Assembly: GCA_947647615.1 (NCBI GenBank)
Contig: CANSKS010000004.1
Span: 30,442-94,441 of the forward strand
Direction: 5' to 3'
Origin: an uncultured Neglectibacter sp.
GTDB lineage: Bacteria > Bacillota > Clostridia > Oscillospirales > Acutalibacteraceae
DNA length: 64,000 nucleotides
The notes beneath the pieces are model-generated. The model worked only from the letters and a program-made list of their open reading frames with translations, did no database searches and was not told the origin of the DNA. The position numbers and the translations under genes are program-made. Positions 16,090 through 25,396 of this stretch are shown here, in pieces (the first letter of the stretch is position 1; the number at the start of each line of letters is the position of its first letter).

Positions 16090-17163
16090 CTATAGAAAAA
16101 TTTTTGTTTTTTTATACGCCTCTTCCGCTTCCCGGATGATCCGGTCCGCCTGTTCCCGGCTTTCGGCCCAAAGGGAATAGCGCACTCCTTCCGGCTTCAG
16201 CCCGCTGGAAAACAGTGCCGTCATATCTTCCGGTTCACAGGTGATTTCTATGAGCTTCCCGGCATCTTGAATGGCTTTTAAGGTATCGATCCAATAAGCG
16301 GCAGTAGGCTGGCCAGCTCCATATACCCATTGGATCCCGTGGATCTCCGGCATTTCCAGAAGCTTTTCCAAATGCCGCTTAGAGCCAATTCCGTCTAAAT
16401 GATAAATGTTGTTGCCAATAATTTCGGCTTCCCGCCGAATGCTTTCCCTGGAAAATTCCTCGAAAACTTCCGGGGAAACCAGGTAAATGAAATCTGAGGA
16501 AGACACATACCATTTTCCGGGGTGATAAATGCCCATCCAGTTGGTGGTTCCCTTTTGCTTTCCTTCAAAGAGACCGTAGGACTTTTCCAAAATCGTGGTA
16601 AAGGCCTCCTGCACTTCCCCTAATACTCGCTTTACTTCATCCGGCTCGTCGTAAAGGTCCATACAAAGAGCTTCCGGACCGCGCATGGAAACCAGAGCGT
16701 CCATGCCTTCGTGAATATCCGTAAGGCCCACCAAAAAATCCCCGTGGCTTTCTTCCAGGAACCGCTCTGTCATGTGGCATATCTTCTGCCAATAGGCATT
16801 TCCTTCGTCAAAGGTGATATGCACCTGCTTCCAATCTTCTACAAAGGGCTTTGCATAGCTGGTACTTTCCTCATAAACAATTTCACTGCCCAAAAAGGCG
16901 GCAAACACATCCGGCCCCAGGTTCGGGCACAAAATGGGCAAAGCTTCCCCGGCAAAATAGGTGGTTTCCATAGAGTTCCTGGCAGAGGCCAAACAATACT
17001 CCTCATCCCACCATCTTTCCTGCAAGGTTCCGTGAAATTCCAAGTTTTTCCTCTGCTTTCCGTTGGGAGCGCAGATGCTCAGAATAGGACGATCGTGGTT
17101 TTTCTTCTCCCAATAGGCCTCATAGCTGGCCAGGCGTTCTCCCATGTTTTCAACGTAACTCAT
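16090..17163 (-). CDS. UroD-fold protein, tandem paralogue
   Basis: The start is the ATG at 17163 (AAGGA 8 bases upstream), not 17211 as in the track, giving 357 residues. It begins YEAYWEKKNHDRPI and carries YHLDGIGSKRHLE near residue 265, the same HxDG-x3-K/R-H arrangement as the 14999-16063 protein. Low overall similarity suggests an old duplication with different substrates or a heteromeric pair. It is the first gene after the importer permeases (98-base gap), so uptake and use of one nutrient are probably linked. Confidence 0.62.
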   Translation of the reverse strand: MSYVENMGERLASYEAYWEKKNHDRPILSICAPNGKQRKNLEFHGTLQERWWDEEYCLASARNSMETTYFAGEALPILCPNLGPDVFAAFLGSEIVYEESTSYAKPFVEDWKQVHITFDEGNAYWQKICHMTERFLEESHGDFLVGLTDIHEGMDALVSMRGPEALCMDLYDEPDEVKRVLGEVQEAFTTILEKSYGLFEGKQKGTTNWMGIYHPGKWYVSSSDFIYLVSPEVFEEFSRESIRREAEIIGNNIYHLDGIGSKRHLEKLLEMPEIHGIQWVYGAGQPTAAYWIDTLKAIQDAGKLIEITCEPEDMTALFSSGLKPEGVRYSLWAESREQADRIIREAEEAYKKTKIFL

Positions 17164-17261
17164 CGCAATTTTCCTTTCGCACAAATTTCTTTTCCGAGCA
17201 TTCTTCCCCATACTCCACAGAGCGAAAAAGAACTAAAAACCGTGGGGAGGTTTAGCCTATT

Positions 17262-18155
17262 TTACCCTTTTACGCTGCCCATCACAAGCCCTGTAGTAAA
17301 ATATTTTTGCAGGAAAGGATATGCTACCAACACAGGGATCGTAGCCACGAACAATTGAGCCGCCCGGGCCGTTTGATTGCTTAAGGAGAGCAAAAGCCTC
17401 GCCATTTCGTCGGTAGGGTTCATCACCTGCATGATCGATTCCGGAGTCACCACAATAGACTGCAAATAGCTCTGCAAGGGATAATTTTCCGGCCGGTTCA
17501 TATAGATCATGCCATCGAACCAGGCATTCCAATGGTTTACAATACAAAACAGCGTAATGGTGGCAATAGAAGGGGTGGAAAGGGGCACGAAAATACGCCA
17601 GAGAATGGTCCAATGGCCCGCGCCGTCGATAAGCGCGGCCTCTTCCAGCTCCTTTGGCAGATTGCGGAAAAAGTTCAGCATGACCACCATGTTGAAAATG
17701 GGAAGAGCACCAGGCAAAACCAAGGCCCAAATGGTGTCGATAAGCCCCAGGTTCTGCACCACAATAAAGGAGGGGATCATACTGGGCACAAAGAGCATAG
17801 TAAAAATAAAAAACCAGGAATAAACTGTTCTCGATTTAAAATCTTTGGAGCTTTTGGAAAGGGGGTAAGCGGTAAGTATAATCACTACTATGTTAATCGC
17901 CACGCCCAAAGCCACACGCTGCAAAGAAATAAGGAAGGATCGAATAAACCTGTTGGAATGCAAAATGAATTCGTAGGCCGAAAGGTCTAAATCTACAGGC
18001 CAGAACAGCACTTCGCCGGCGGCCACGGCGCTGCGGTTGCTCAAAGAAACCGCCAGCAGGTTGACAAAGGGCAGTAAACAGGTAAGTGCGGCGCTGATGA
18101 GAATGATATAATTGAATATCTCAAATACCAGCCGCCCTTTAGACATTTTTTTCAT
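17262..18155 (-). CDS. Carbohydrate ABC transporter permease (LplC/YtcP family)
   Basis: A 297-residue inner-membrane permease with six membrane segments. The coupling motif EEAALIDGAGHWTILWRIFVPL (about residues 190-211) is the EAA loop that docks to the ATPase. It belongs to the MalG-like group that works with LplB-type partners and lipoprotein binding proteins for oligosaccharide uptake. Its start lies 20 bases after the partner permease. No ATPase is encoded in the cluster, which is normal for this family because a shared MsmX-like ATPase serves many importers. Confidence 0.95.
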   Translation of the reverse strand: MKKMSKGRLVFEIFNYIILISAALTCLLPFVNLLAVSLSNRSAVAAGEVLFWPVDLDLSAYEFILHSNRFIRSFLISLQRVALGVAINIVVIILTAYPLSKSSKDFKSRTVYSWFFIFTMLFVPSMIPSFIVVQNLGLIDTIWALVLPGALPIFNMVVMLNFFRNLPKELEEAALIDGAGHWTILWRIFVPLSTPSIATITLFCIVNHWNAWFDGMIYMNRPENYPLQSYLQSIVVTPESIMQVMNPTDEMARLLLSLSNQTARAAQLFVATIPVLVAYPFLQKYFTTGLVMGSVKG

Positions 18156-18175
18156 AACTCTGTTTTCCCCTTCCC

Positions 18176-19075
18176 TTAGAAAATGCGGTAATTGGCCAGT
18201 TTATCTGCCAGCAGATAAGAAAGCGATACAAAAAGGAACGATACCACCGATTTGAAAAGCCCCACTGCAGCGGAAGCGGAATACTGGGCCTGTATCATAC
18301 CCAGACGGTAAATGAAGGTGTCGATCACATCGCCGGTGTCGTAAACAGCTGGGCCCAAAAGGTTGAAAATTTGGTCGAATCCGGCATTTAAAATATTGCC
18401 CAGACCCAACACTGTCATCAAAATGACAATGGGAGCCATACCCGGCAGGGTCACATGTATGGTTTGCTTCCACCGTCCCGCGCCATCGATCATAGCGGCT
18501 TCATACAGGCTTGGGTCAATGTTGGTAAGGGCCGCCAAATAAATGACGGTTCCAAAGCCAAAGCCTTTCCAAATATCGGTGACAATCATAGTGACAGGGA
18601 ACCAAAACTTATCGCCCAAAAAGAAAATGGGCTCTATCCCGAACACACCTAAAATGTTATTGACAAGCCCGTCCGAAGGAGAAAACAGGTCCATAATAAT
18701 GCCGCTCAGAATAATCCAGGAAAGAAAGTTAGGCATGTAAATAAAGGTTTGCAGCACCCGCTTGGACTTGTTGGAGCGCAGCTCATTCAACAGCAGCGCA
18801 AAGGTGACTGGCACTATAATGTTGCCCACGATTTTAAAAAAGGCAATATAAATGGTATTCCGCAACACCTGAAAGGTGCCGGGCAGCGCAGCAATGAACT
18901 CAAAATTCTTCAGCCCCACCCATTCCGAACCAAAAAAACCTTTGATGGGGTTATAATCCTGAAAGGCCATCACAGAGCCTACCAATGGCAAATAGACAAA
19001 TATGAGAGAAATGATAATGCCGGGAATGAGCATGAGATGCAATGGAAGATTTCTTTTCAATTTTCTTTTATTCAT
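18176..19075 (-). CDS. Carbohydrate ABC transporter permease (LplB family)
   Basis: Started at the ATG at 19075 (AAGGA 7 bases upstream) the protein has 299 residues; the 12 additional codons in the track are leader. Six membrane segments and the EAA loop YEAAMIDGAGRWKQTIHVTLPG near residue 195 mark it as the MalF-like half of the importer. An intrinsic terminator or attenuator separates it from the binding-protein gene upstream, so permeases are probably made at lower level than the binding protein. Confidence 0.95.
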   Translation of the reverse strand: MNKRKLKRNLPLHLMLIPGIIISLIFVYLPLVGSVMAFQDYNPIKGFFGSEWVGLKNFEFIAALPGTFQVLRNTIYIAFFKIVGNIIVPVTFALLLNELRSNKSKRVLQTFIYMPNFLSWIILSGIIMDLFSPSDGLVNNILGVFGIEPIFFLGDKFWFPVTMIVTDIWKGFGFGTVIYLAALTNIDPSLYEAAMIDGAGRWKQTIHVTLPGMAPIVILMTVLGLGNILNAGFDQIFNLLGPAVYDTGDVIDTFIYRLGMIQAQYSASAAVGLFKSVVSFLFVSLSYLLADKLANYRIF

Positions 19076-19164
19076 CAAAAAATCCTTTCCCGGAGGAACG
19101 CTGAAAAGCACTACGCCCTTGCCGTAATCATATTTGAATAAAAGCTTCTCACCAAAAGAAGAAG

Positions 19165-19195
19165 AGAAAAGGGGAGAGGAAAATTACCTCTCCCC
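19165..19195 (-). terminator. Attenuating terminator between binding protein and permeases
   Basis: Minus-strand GGGGAGAGG, 7-base loop, CCTCTCCCC, then TTTTC: a 9-bp stem with a short T tract about 45 bases after the binding-protein stop. Confidence 0.75.
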
Positions 19196-19240
19196 CCGAA
19201 AAAAGACTTTTTGCTTAAGGGATGTTATGAGAGACCGCTC

Positions 19241-20926
19241 TTATTTCCCATACCATTCATTGACTTCTACTGTAGCATCGTCGCCACCCAGCTTTTTCCA
19301 ATCTTCCACAAACTTATCGAACTCGTCAATGGGAGCGCCCATGATGATCTTCGTATAAGTATCGTCGCGCAGCTTTTTCAAGGTTTCGGAAACTTTGGCA
19401 TAGTTGGGAGGTACAGCGCCCTGCATACGGTCTAAAAGGATCCTGTCGTTATCTACATAAGGGGCAATGACAGAATAGGCGCCGTTGGGACCCATTTGCA
19501 CATAGCGTCCATAGGCGGAGTTATCGGTAACGGTATCTTTTTCATCCTGCCACATTTTTGCCGCGGTGTAGAAAGGCCGCTGCTGAGCAGTGATCTTGGA
19601 ATCATCTCCGGTCACCAGTGCTTCCGAAATGTTTTTATAAGAAACATATTCGTTGGTGGGGTCGCACTGAGTAGCGGAAGGCCAGGTCCAGTAAGAGGTG
19701 CCCTTATATTCGGGTTCATCAAAAGTACCTGCCGCAAAATGCTTGCAGAATACATTGATCATCTTGATCACCGCTTCGGGGTGTTCCATATTCTTGTTAA
19801 TAACAATATATTCGCCTACCGGCCAGCCGCCCTGGAGATAAACATCGTCGTCGGCATTAAGCTTGGGAATATCAAAGGGGATGAATGCTGCGTCAGGGTC
19901 ATTCTTTGCCAGGTCGTAAACTGCCCAGAAGCCGATGTTGTTGCAGGCCAGGGTAATGCCCACTTTTCCGGCAGTAGTGTCTTCTGTCACCTTATTGGTA
20001 TCTTTTACAGAAAATTCCTTATCAAAAATGCCGTCGGCATACATTTTCTGAATGCGTTCCAGCGCGGTTTTTACTTCAGGCTGAATGTCGCCACAAACCA
20101 AAGTGCCATCGTCAGCCTCTACCCAGATCCCCGGATAAGCGCCGTAAGCGTTCATAATGGGAGTAAGGGAATTGACGCCGCTGAGCAGTGATTTTTCCAA
20201 AGCAACCACCGAGCCGGGATGGTTCTCCTGGAATTTCTTGGCCAGGGCTTCGAACTCATCCAAGGTCTTGGGAGCTTCCATGCCGCTTTCTGCCAGCCAA
20301 TCCTGGCGGATCCACATGATATTGGGCATGGAAATGATGCCCCATCCCAGGTCGGCAATACCGTAATGCTTCCCGTTGACAAAACCGGAATCGTAACCCT
20401 CTTTGAAGTTAGAGTCGTGAGTCTTCAAAAGGTCGCTGGCCCAGGTGTCATAAAGCTCGGTAATATCCATGACCGCGTCGTTCTGCGCCAGGTTCATGAA
20501 ATCGGCCGAATTGGCACGGAAATAATCGGGCAGCGCGTTAGATGCCAGCATGGTGGCAAATTTTGCCTGGGCTTGGTTTGCGTCTACCACCCAATCGTAC
20601 TTTACGGTGATTCCCAGCTCCTCATAAAGCAGCCTGGTATAGGGGTTGTTTTCGATGTCATCGCCATCTTGAAATATGCTGGTTTCAGCGTTGACAGAGC
20701 GAACCGCTGTCAGGGTAATGGGCGGGTCGTACTTTCCAAAGGGGTCTATTTCGGCTTCACCTGTCGGTTCCGTGACAGCTGAACTGTCTGTGGAAGTGCT
20801 GCTGGAAGTGCCTTCCGAAGCAGAAGGTGTGCTGCTTTTTTCCGGCTCCTTGGAAACGCAGCCTGTCATAGAGGCCACCAGAACAACTGCCAGGAAGAAA
20901 GCAAGGCATCTTTTCATTCTGTTCAT
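19241..20926 (-). CDS. Extracellular solute-binding lipoprotein for sugar import
   Basis: A 561-residue family 1-type binding protein. The signal peptide ends in a lipobox (ASMTGC, Cys near residue 23), so it is lipid-anchored outside the membrane. A Ser/Thr-rich linker (about 30-55) precedes the two-lobe binding domain. Length and sequence match the LipO/YtcQ group that pairs with LplB/LplC permeases. GGAGAG lies 6 bases before the ATG. It is the first gene of the catabolic run and is transcribed away from the YesM/YesN pair. The ligand is probably an oligosaccharide, given GH31 downstream. Confidence 0.94.
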   Translation of the reverse strand: MNRMKRCLAFFLAVVLVASMTGCVSKEPEKSSTPSASEGTSSSTSTDSSAVTEPTGEAEIDPFGKYDPPITLTAVRSVNAETSIFQDGDDIENNPYTRLLYEELGITVKYDWVVDANQAQAKFATMLASNALPDYFRANSADFMNLAQNDAVMDITELYDTWASDLLKTHDSNFKEGYDSGFVNGKHYGIADLGWGIISMPNIMWIRQDWLAESGMEAPKTLDEFEALAKKFQENHPGSVVALEKSLLSGVNSLTPIMNAYGAYPGIWVEADDGTLVCGDIQPEVKTALERIQKMYADGIFDKEFSVKDTNKVTEDTTAGKVGITLACNNIGFWAVYDLAKNDPDAAFIPFDIPKLNADDDVYLQGGWPVGEYIVINKNMEHPEAVIKMINVFCKHFAAGTFDEPEYKGTSYWTWPSATQCDPTNEYVSYKNISEALVTGDDSKITAQQRPFYTAAKMWQDEKDTVTDNSAYGRYVQMGPNGAYSVIAPYVDNDRILLDRMQGAVPPNYAKVSETLKKLRDDTYTKIIMGAPIDEFDKFVEDWKKLGGDDATVEVNEWYGK

Positions 20927-20986
20927 CTCGTTCTCTCCATTCTCAATAAATTTTCGTCGCTTTCCTTACGACTTTCTATAGCCTTT

Positions 20987-20992
20987 ACTATA
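20987..20992 (-). promoter_or_regulatory. Putative extended -10 of the importer operon
   Basis: Minus-strand TGCTATAGT (extended -10 form) about 60 bases before the binding-protein start. No convincing -35 is visible, which would suit an activator-dependent promoter driven by the neighbouring YesN-type regulator. Confidence 0.42.
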
Positions 20993-21132
20993 GCATGAAG
21001 CCTACTCCAGAAAAATAGTAACATTTTTACATTTTAGACTTTTTTTGTCCAGTTTCTTGCTACAGCTTTTCTTATGGTCAAAAAAATGCTAGGATAAGAT
21101 AAACAGAAAGTTATTATTGAGAGGGAATAATC

Positions 21133-22911
21133 ATGGGAAAACGACGAAAGCTCTCTGATCCGGCAGTCAAAGGAAACAGGCTTTCCATTTCGATCTTAAT
21201 TGTTTTACTATGCATGATCCTCTGCTCCAGCCTGCTCTTTATAGGCTCGGCTTTCTACTGGAACAGCTATAATTTAATGGTGAACCAATACCAAGATTCG
21301 GTAAAAAAGCAGGTCTCTCTTTACCTTGCAGGGCTGGAAACAGAATTTTCTGCCATAGAACAAACCCAGCAAAGCTTCTTAAACAACAGTGATGTCCTCT
21401 ATCTACAAAACGGCAATATCGCCGCCATCGACTTTAATATGGCCAGCGCTTTAAACCGCCTGATCTCCCAAATTGCTACTATACAGATGAGCAACCGTTA
21501 TATCAAAAACCTTTTTATTCATCTGGACAGCCTGGAACGTACCCTGAGCACAGCGCCCGTCAGCTTTACGGAGCTTGATCGAGGGCGTATAGAAGAAATG
21601 CTGCAAAAGAATCACAGCGGTCTCCTTTACTCCTCGGAGGAACTGCACTTGCTCACCTTGCCCTTTGCCGCTTCCCCACTCGGACCGGATTTTATTTTCT
21701 GTGTAGAAACAGTGTTCGACCAAAATTTCATCATTCAAAATCTCAAAAGCTTTCATGTCTCGGAGGAGGCCCAGAGTATTTTGATCTTCGACGATTTCGA
21801 ACACCATATTGCTACTTCCCCCGATATCTTACCGTTGTTGGAAAACACCAGTTGGAAAGGCTCCCAAAAAACAGTTTTACATGGTCAATCCTATGTCATC
21901 GTTCCCTACTACTCTTCGGCCCTCCACGCCAATTACGTTCAGATTATCCCGGAAAAGGCCGTATTTTCCAATATGCAAAAGCTTTCCCTTCAGTTTTTGT
22001 TTTTTGCCTCAGCTGTCTCCCTTTTAACGGTGATCTACTGTATTGCCCTCTACCGAATGATCAAGAAGCCTGTTGATCAGTTGATCAATGCGCTGAGCCA
22101 GGTGGAAAACGAAAATTTTGGCGCGAAGCTGCCCGCAGCCCACTTGCGGGAATTCGCCACAATTTATGCCGCCTTTAACCGTATGACCGAAAAGCTTAAA
22201 TATTTGATTAACAACATCTTCACCCAAAAAATCCTCATCCAAAAAGCTGACCTGCGCCAGCTGCAGGCCCAGATCAATCCCCATTTTCTTTACAACAGCT
22301 TCTTTATCTTAAAAAAACGCATCAACTCTAAAGAGTACGAGGAGGCCAAAGAGTTTGCGGATATGTTAGGCAGATATTTCAAATATGTCACAAAAAATGA
22401 CAGCGATTCCATCCCTCTGTCCGAAGAGCTCCTCCATGCCAAGGTCTATGCCGATATCCAAGCCATCCGGTTTAAAGACAGGCTCACTATAAATTGGGGC
22501 CAGCCCCCACCCCAATGCAAAGAACTGCTTGTCCCTCGGCTGATCCTACAGCCGATTTTAGAAAACTCCTTCAAATACGGCCTGGAGGACGTGGAATTCG
22601 ACGGAATTTTACAGATCGCTTTTGAAGAAGAACAGAATTATCTCCTGATTCATGTGGAAGATAATTCCGAAGGCTACCAGCAACATTTAACTCAGATCGA
22701 GGATCTGAGTCAACACCTCTCCGGAGAGGTGAAAGAAGCAAAATCCTCCGGCCTGGTAAATATTCACCGCAGGCTACAGTTGTTTTTCCATGACAACCTC
22801 TGCGGGTTGGAATTGTCACAAAGTGAATTGGGCGGGCTCCGGGTTACCATGCGGCTCCCCGGAAAGCCTTCCCTTGATCCAAAGGCGGGAAAGGAGAAAA
22901 GTCCATGGTAA
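21133..22911 (+). CDS. Sensor histidine kinase, YesM family
   Basis: A 592-residue membrane sensor. Membrane segments lie near residues 18-40 and 283-303 and frame an extracytoplasmic sensing domain. A HAMP domain follows, then the phospho-acceptor histidine in QINPHFLYNS near residue 380 and an ATPase domain with PRLILQPILENSFKYG near 470. The G boxes are modest, as usual in this family. GAGGG lies 7 bases before the ATG. The start is about 200 bases from the divergent binding-protein gene, and such kinases typically sense the sugar brought in by that importer, sometimes via the binding protein. Confidence 0.95.
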   Translation: MGKRRKLSDPAVKGNRLSISILIVLLCMILCSSLLFIGSAFYWNSYNLMVNQYQDSVKKQVSLYLAGLETEFSAIEQTQQSFLNNSDVLYLQNGNIAAIDFNMASALNRLISQIATIQMSNRYIKNLFIHLDSLERTLSTAPVSFTELDRGRIEEMLQKNHSGLLYSSEELHLLTLPFAASPLGPDFIFCVETVFDQNFIIQNLKSFHVSEEAQSILIFDDFEHHIATSPDILPLLENTSWKGSQKTVLHGQSYVIVPYYSSALHANYVQIIPEKAVFSNMQKLSLQFLFFASAVSLLTVIYCIALYRMIKKPVDQLINALSQVENENFGAKLPAAHLREFATIYAAFNRMTEKLKYLINNIFTQKILIQKADLRQLQAQINPHFLYNSFFILKKRINSKEYEEAKEFADMLGRYFKYVTKNDSDSIPLSEELLHAKVYADIQAIRFKDRLTINWGQPPPQCKELLVPRLILQPILENSFKYGLEDVEFDGILQIAFEEEQNYLLIHVEDNSEGYQQHLTQIEDLSQHLSGEVKEAKSSGLVNIHRRLQLFFHDNLCGLELSQSELGGLRVTMRLPGKPSLDPKAGKEKSPW

Positions 22912-23666
22912 AAATATTGATCGTAGATGACGAGCTGGAAATTCTGGACAGCATTTACCGAACTCTGAAAAACGGGCTCCCTCAGTACGAATACCTAAAA
23001 ACCACCATGAGCCGGCAGGCCCGGGAAATCCTGCGTACCGATATCATCGACATTTTGCTTACCGATATTAAAATGCCGAACTGGAACGGCTTCGAACTGG
23101 CAGAGGTCGCCAAGAAAGCAAACCAAAACTGCCGAGTTTTGCTTTTGACGGGTTACAACGATTTCGACTACGCTTATCAGGCTATCAAAACCAAATGTGA
23201 CGATTTCATTTTGAAGTACAACCTGGATGAAGAGATCGTGGAATCGGTAAAGAAATATGCCAACCTTGTGGAAAAGGAACGGGCCAGCGCAGAAAGGGAA
23301 ACACTTCCCATGCTCCAAAAAGACAAAGACAATCAAAACACCATCGATTTTATCAAAAATTATATTCACGAACATATTGACAGTGACCTCTCCCTAAATA
23401 CTTTGTCACAAACGGTATATTTAAACCCCACCTACTTTTCCCGGCTGTTTAAAAATGCCACTGGCGTTACCTTGACAGAATACCTGCTCCAAGCCCGAAT
23501 AGACGCCGCGAAAAAGCTGCTGCTAAAACCCGGCAAAAAGATCCAGGATGTCGCCCTGGCCGTAGGCATAGATTCCCCCACCTATTTCGCCCGGATTTTT
23601 AAGAAAGCAACCGGTTATACGCCTCAAGAATACCGCACTTTCTTTTACGGCGAACACAAAAACTGA
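22905..23666 (+). CDS. Response regulator with AraC-type HTH (YesN family)
   Basis: The ATG overlaps the end of the kinase gene by seven bases, so translation is coupled. A receiver domain has acidic residues in IVDDE and the phospho-acceptor Asp54 in LLTDIKMP. The lysine lies in DDFILKYN near 105. The C-terminal ~100 residues form a double HTH (SLNTLSQTVYLNPTYFSRLFK and a second helix pair ending GYTPQEYR). It should activate the divergent importer-GH31-UroD genes when phosphorylated by the upstream kinase. At 253 residues it is at the short end for YesN, which often has a long middle region. Confidence 0.95.
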   Translation: MVKILIVDDELEILDSIYRTLKNGLPQYEYLKTTMSRQAREILRTDIIDILLTDIKMPNWNGFELAEVAKKANQNCRVLLLTGYNDFDYAYQAIKTKCDDFILKYNLDEEIVESVKKYANLVEKERASAERETLPMLQKDKDNQNTIDFIKNYIHEHIDSDLSLNTLSQTVYLNPTYFSRLFKNATGVTLTEYLLQARIDAAKKLLLKPGKKIQDVALAVGIDSPTYFARIFKKATGYTPQEYRTFFYGEHKN

Positions 23667-23783
23667 CGGCAAAGCCAATACCCTGAATTCCGGAAAAGGT
23701 GTTTGCCGGAAACTTTTCCATTTTACCGGAAGAAACACATTATAAAAAAGCAACAGGCAAAAAACAGCCCGTCGCCGAAAAAT

Positions 23784-23820
23784 AAAAGGGAAACAACCTC
23801 CGAAGAAGCGTTTCCCTTTT
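23784..23820. terminator. Bidirectional terminator between yesN-like gene and DUF362 gene
   Basis: AAAAGGGAAAC and GTTTCCCTTTT form an 11-bp perfect stem around a 15-base loop between convergent genes, with T-rich tails on both strands. Confidence 0.8.
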
Positions 23821-23891
23821 CGTAACCCTTTTAAATAATTTTAAGCAATGTCTCGCACAAAAAACATGGACTGCTGTAAGAAGGCGTCTTT

Positions 23892-24755
23892 TTACAGCTC
23901 GATCAGGTCATATTTTCGAGTGCCTATGCCCAGTTCTTCGGCGGCCTCCACAGTATGGACGCCATTGCGGGATTCTATGCGCTCCAGCAAGTGGGGTTTT
24001 CCCGGGTCGTCACAAGCATATACCAAATCCAGACAGGCCTGGTCCAAAGCTACAGGGTCTAGAGAAGACAAAATGCCAATATCTGCAATGGCAGGATCTT
24101 CCGCCACCGCGCAGCAGTCGCAGTCTACCGACATGTTCTTCATCACATTTACAAAGGCAATTTTGCCCTTAAAATATTCTACAATAGATTTGGAAGCGTC
24201 AGCCATAGATTCCAGGAAAGCGTCATGGTCGGCCGTCCACAGTTTTTTCGGATCGCCCGCACCATGAATATAAGCCTTGCCGAAGGCAGAGGCAATGCCA
24301 ATGGAAATGTTTTTCAAGGCTCCGCCGAAACCGCCCATGGGATGGCCCTTAAAATGAGAAAGCACCAGCATGGAATCGTAATTTTTCAGGTTTGCGCCTA
24401 CGTAATTTTTCTGAATGCGCTTGCCGCCTTCTACCGGCAATTCCAAGTCTCCGGTGGAATCCATAATATCGACGGGGGCGATCTCTGTCCAGCCATGAAG
24501 CTTCATGGTCTTTTCATGCTCCTCGGTGGTGTTTCGCTTGCCCTCGTAGGCGGTATTGCATTCCACAATCGTACCCTTCACAGCATCAATCACCGGCTTC
24601 ATAAAATCGGGCCGCAGGAAATTCTGGTTCCCCACCTCACCGGAATGAAGCTTTACCGCCACCTTGCCTGGAAGCTTTAGGCCCAAAGCCTCATAAAGCC
24701 TCACCACAGCCTGGGGCGTGATCTCTTTTGTGAAATAGACTTTTGCCTTTTCCAT
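23892..24755 (-). CDS. DUF362 domain-containing protein
   Basis: A 287-residue cytoplasmic protein of the DUF362 family. Typical stretches are VAVKLHSGEVGN near residue 35, LSHFKGHPMGGFGGALKNI near 135-152 and a cysteine-containing segment SVDCDCC near 208. Many relatives carry an additional 4Fe-4S ferredoxin domain; here no CxxCxxCxxxC pattern is visible, so this is the short form. The family has no firmly settled reaction. It is transcribed alone, between the yesN terminator and nrdR. Confidence 0.88.
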   Translation of the reverse strand: MEKAKVYFTKEITPQAVVRLYEALGLKLPGKVAVKLHSGEVGNQNFLRPDFMKPVIDAVKGTIVECNTAYEGKRNTTEEHEKTMKLHGWTEIAPVDIMDSTGDLELPVEGGKRIQKNYVGANLKNYDSMLVLSHFKGHPMGGFGGALKNISIGIASAFGKAYIHGAGDPKKLWTADHDAFLESMADASKSIVEYFKGKIAFVNVMKNMSVDCDCCAVAEDPAIADIGILSSLDPVALDQACLDLVYACDDPGKPHLLERIESRNGVHTVEAAEELGIGTRKYDLIEL

Positions 24756-24836
24756 AGAAATTTCCTTCTTTCTGTATCAAGAATATGGTCTACGTTCTCT
24801 GGTGAGAAAACAAAAAGCCTCTCTTGTAGAAAATTC

Positions 24837-25298
24837 TTACTCTTTTTTGCTGTTGATAATCTTGCTCAGCTCTTCCATAAAGCTATTGATGTCTTTAAAC
24901 TGCCGGTATACCGAAGCGAAGCGGACATAGGCCACCTCATCTACCGTTTTCAGCTTTTCCATGGCATAGGTGCCAATGCGTTGAGAAGAAACCTCCCTGT
25001 CCAGGGAATTCTGAAGCAAGGTTTCAATTTCATCTACAATACGTTCCAGAGTATCTACCGATACCGGCCGCTTTTCACAGGCCCGCAGCAAACCGTTTAA
25101 CAGCTTATTCCGGTCGAAAGTTTCCCGGGATTTATCTTTTTTTATAACAACAATGGGAACGTTTTCAATGATCTCGTAAGTGGTAAATCGTTTGGAGCAT
25201 TTCAGGCATTCCCGCCTGCGCCGGATGCGCGCGCCCTCGTCCGTAGGGCGGGAATCGATCACACGACTTTCACTATAACCGCAAAAAGGGCATTTCAT
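24837..25298 (-). CDS. nrdR: Transcriptional repressor NrdR
   Basis: 153 residues, the usual NrdR length. The N-terminal zinc ribbon has CPFC at residues 3-6 and CLKC near 31-34, with the intervening RRRRECLKC typical of the family. An ATP-cone domain follows ([25 protein letters not shown]). NrdR binds ATP/dATP and represses ribonucleotide reductase genes through NrdR boxes. No reductase gene is in the window. It has its own promoter at 25350-25379. Confidence 0.97.
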   Translation of the reverse strand: MKCPFCGYSESRVIDSRPTDEGARIRRRRECLKCSKRFTTYEIIENVPIVVIKKDKSRETFDRNKLLNGLLRACEKRPVSVDTLERIVDEIETLLQNSLDREVSSQRIGTYAMEKLKTVDEVAYVRFASVYRQFKDINSFMEELSKIINSKKE

Positions 25299-25349
25299 TA
25301 CCGTTGCCTCCCCGTCAAATTTTGAGCCGGCTATTTATTCCATCGTTTA

Positions 25350-25379
25350 AGTATACTACACTCGAAAAGGAGAAAGCAA
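25350..25379 (-). promoter_or_regulatory. Promoter of nrdR
   Basis: Minus-strand TTGCTT (25374-25379), 18-base spacer, TATACT (25350-25355), about 50 bases before the nrdR start. Confidence 0.65.
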
Positions 25380-25396
25380 GAAAAAATACATAAAGT

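Noticed and set aside
11777-17163. Haem biosynthesis role for the UroD-fold proteins
   Set aside because: No other haem genes are present, four divergent copies occur, and the neighbours are sugar or corrinoid genes; methyltransferase-like roles fit better.
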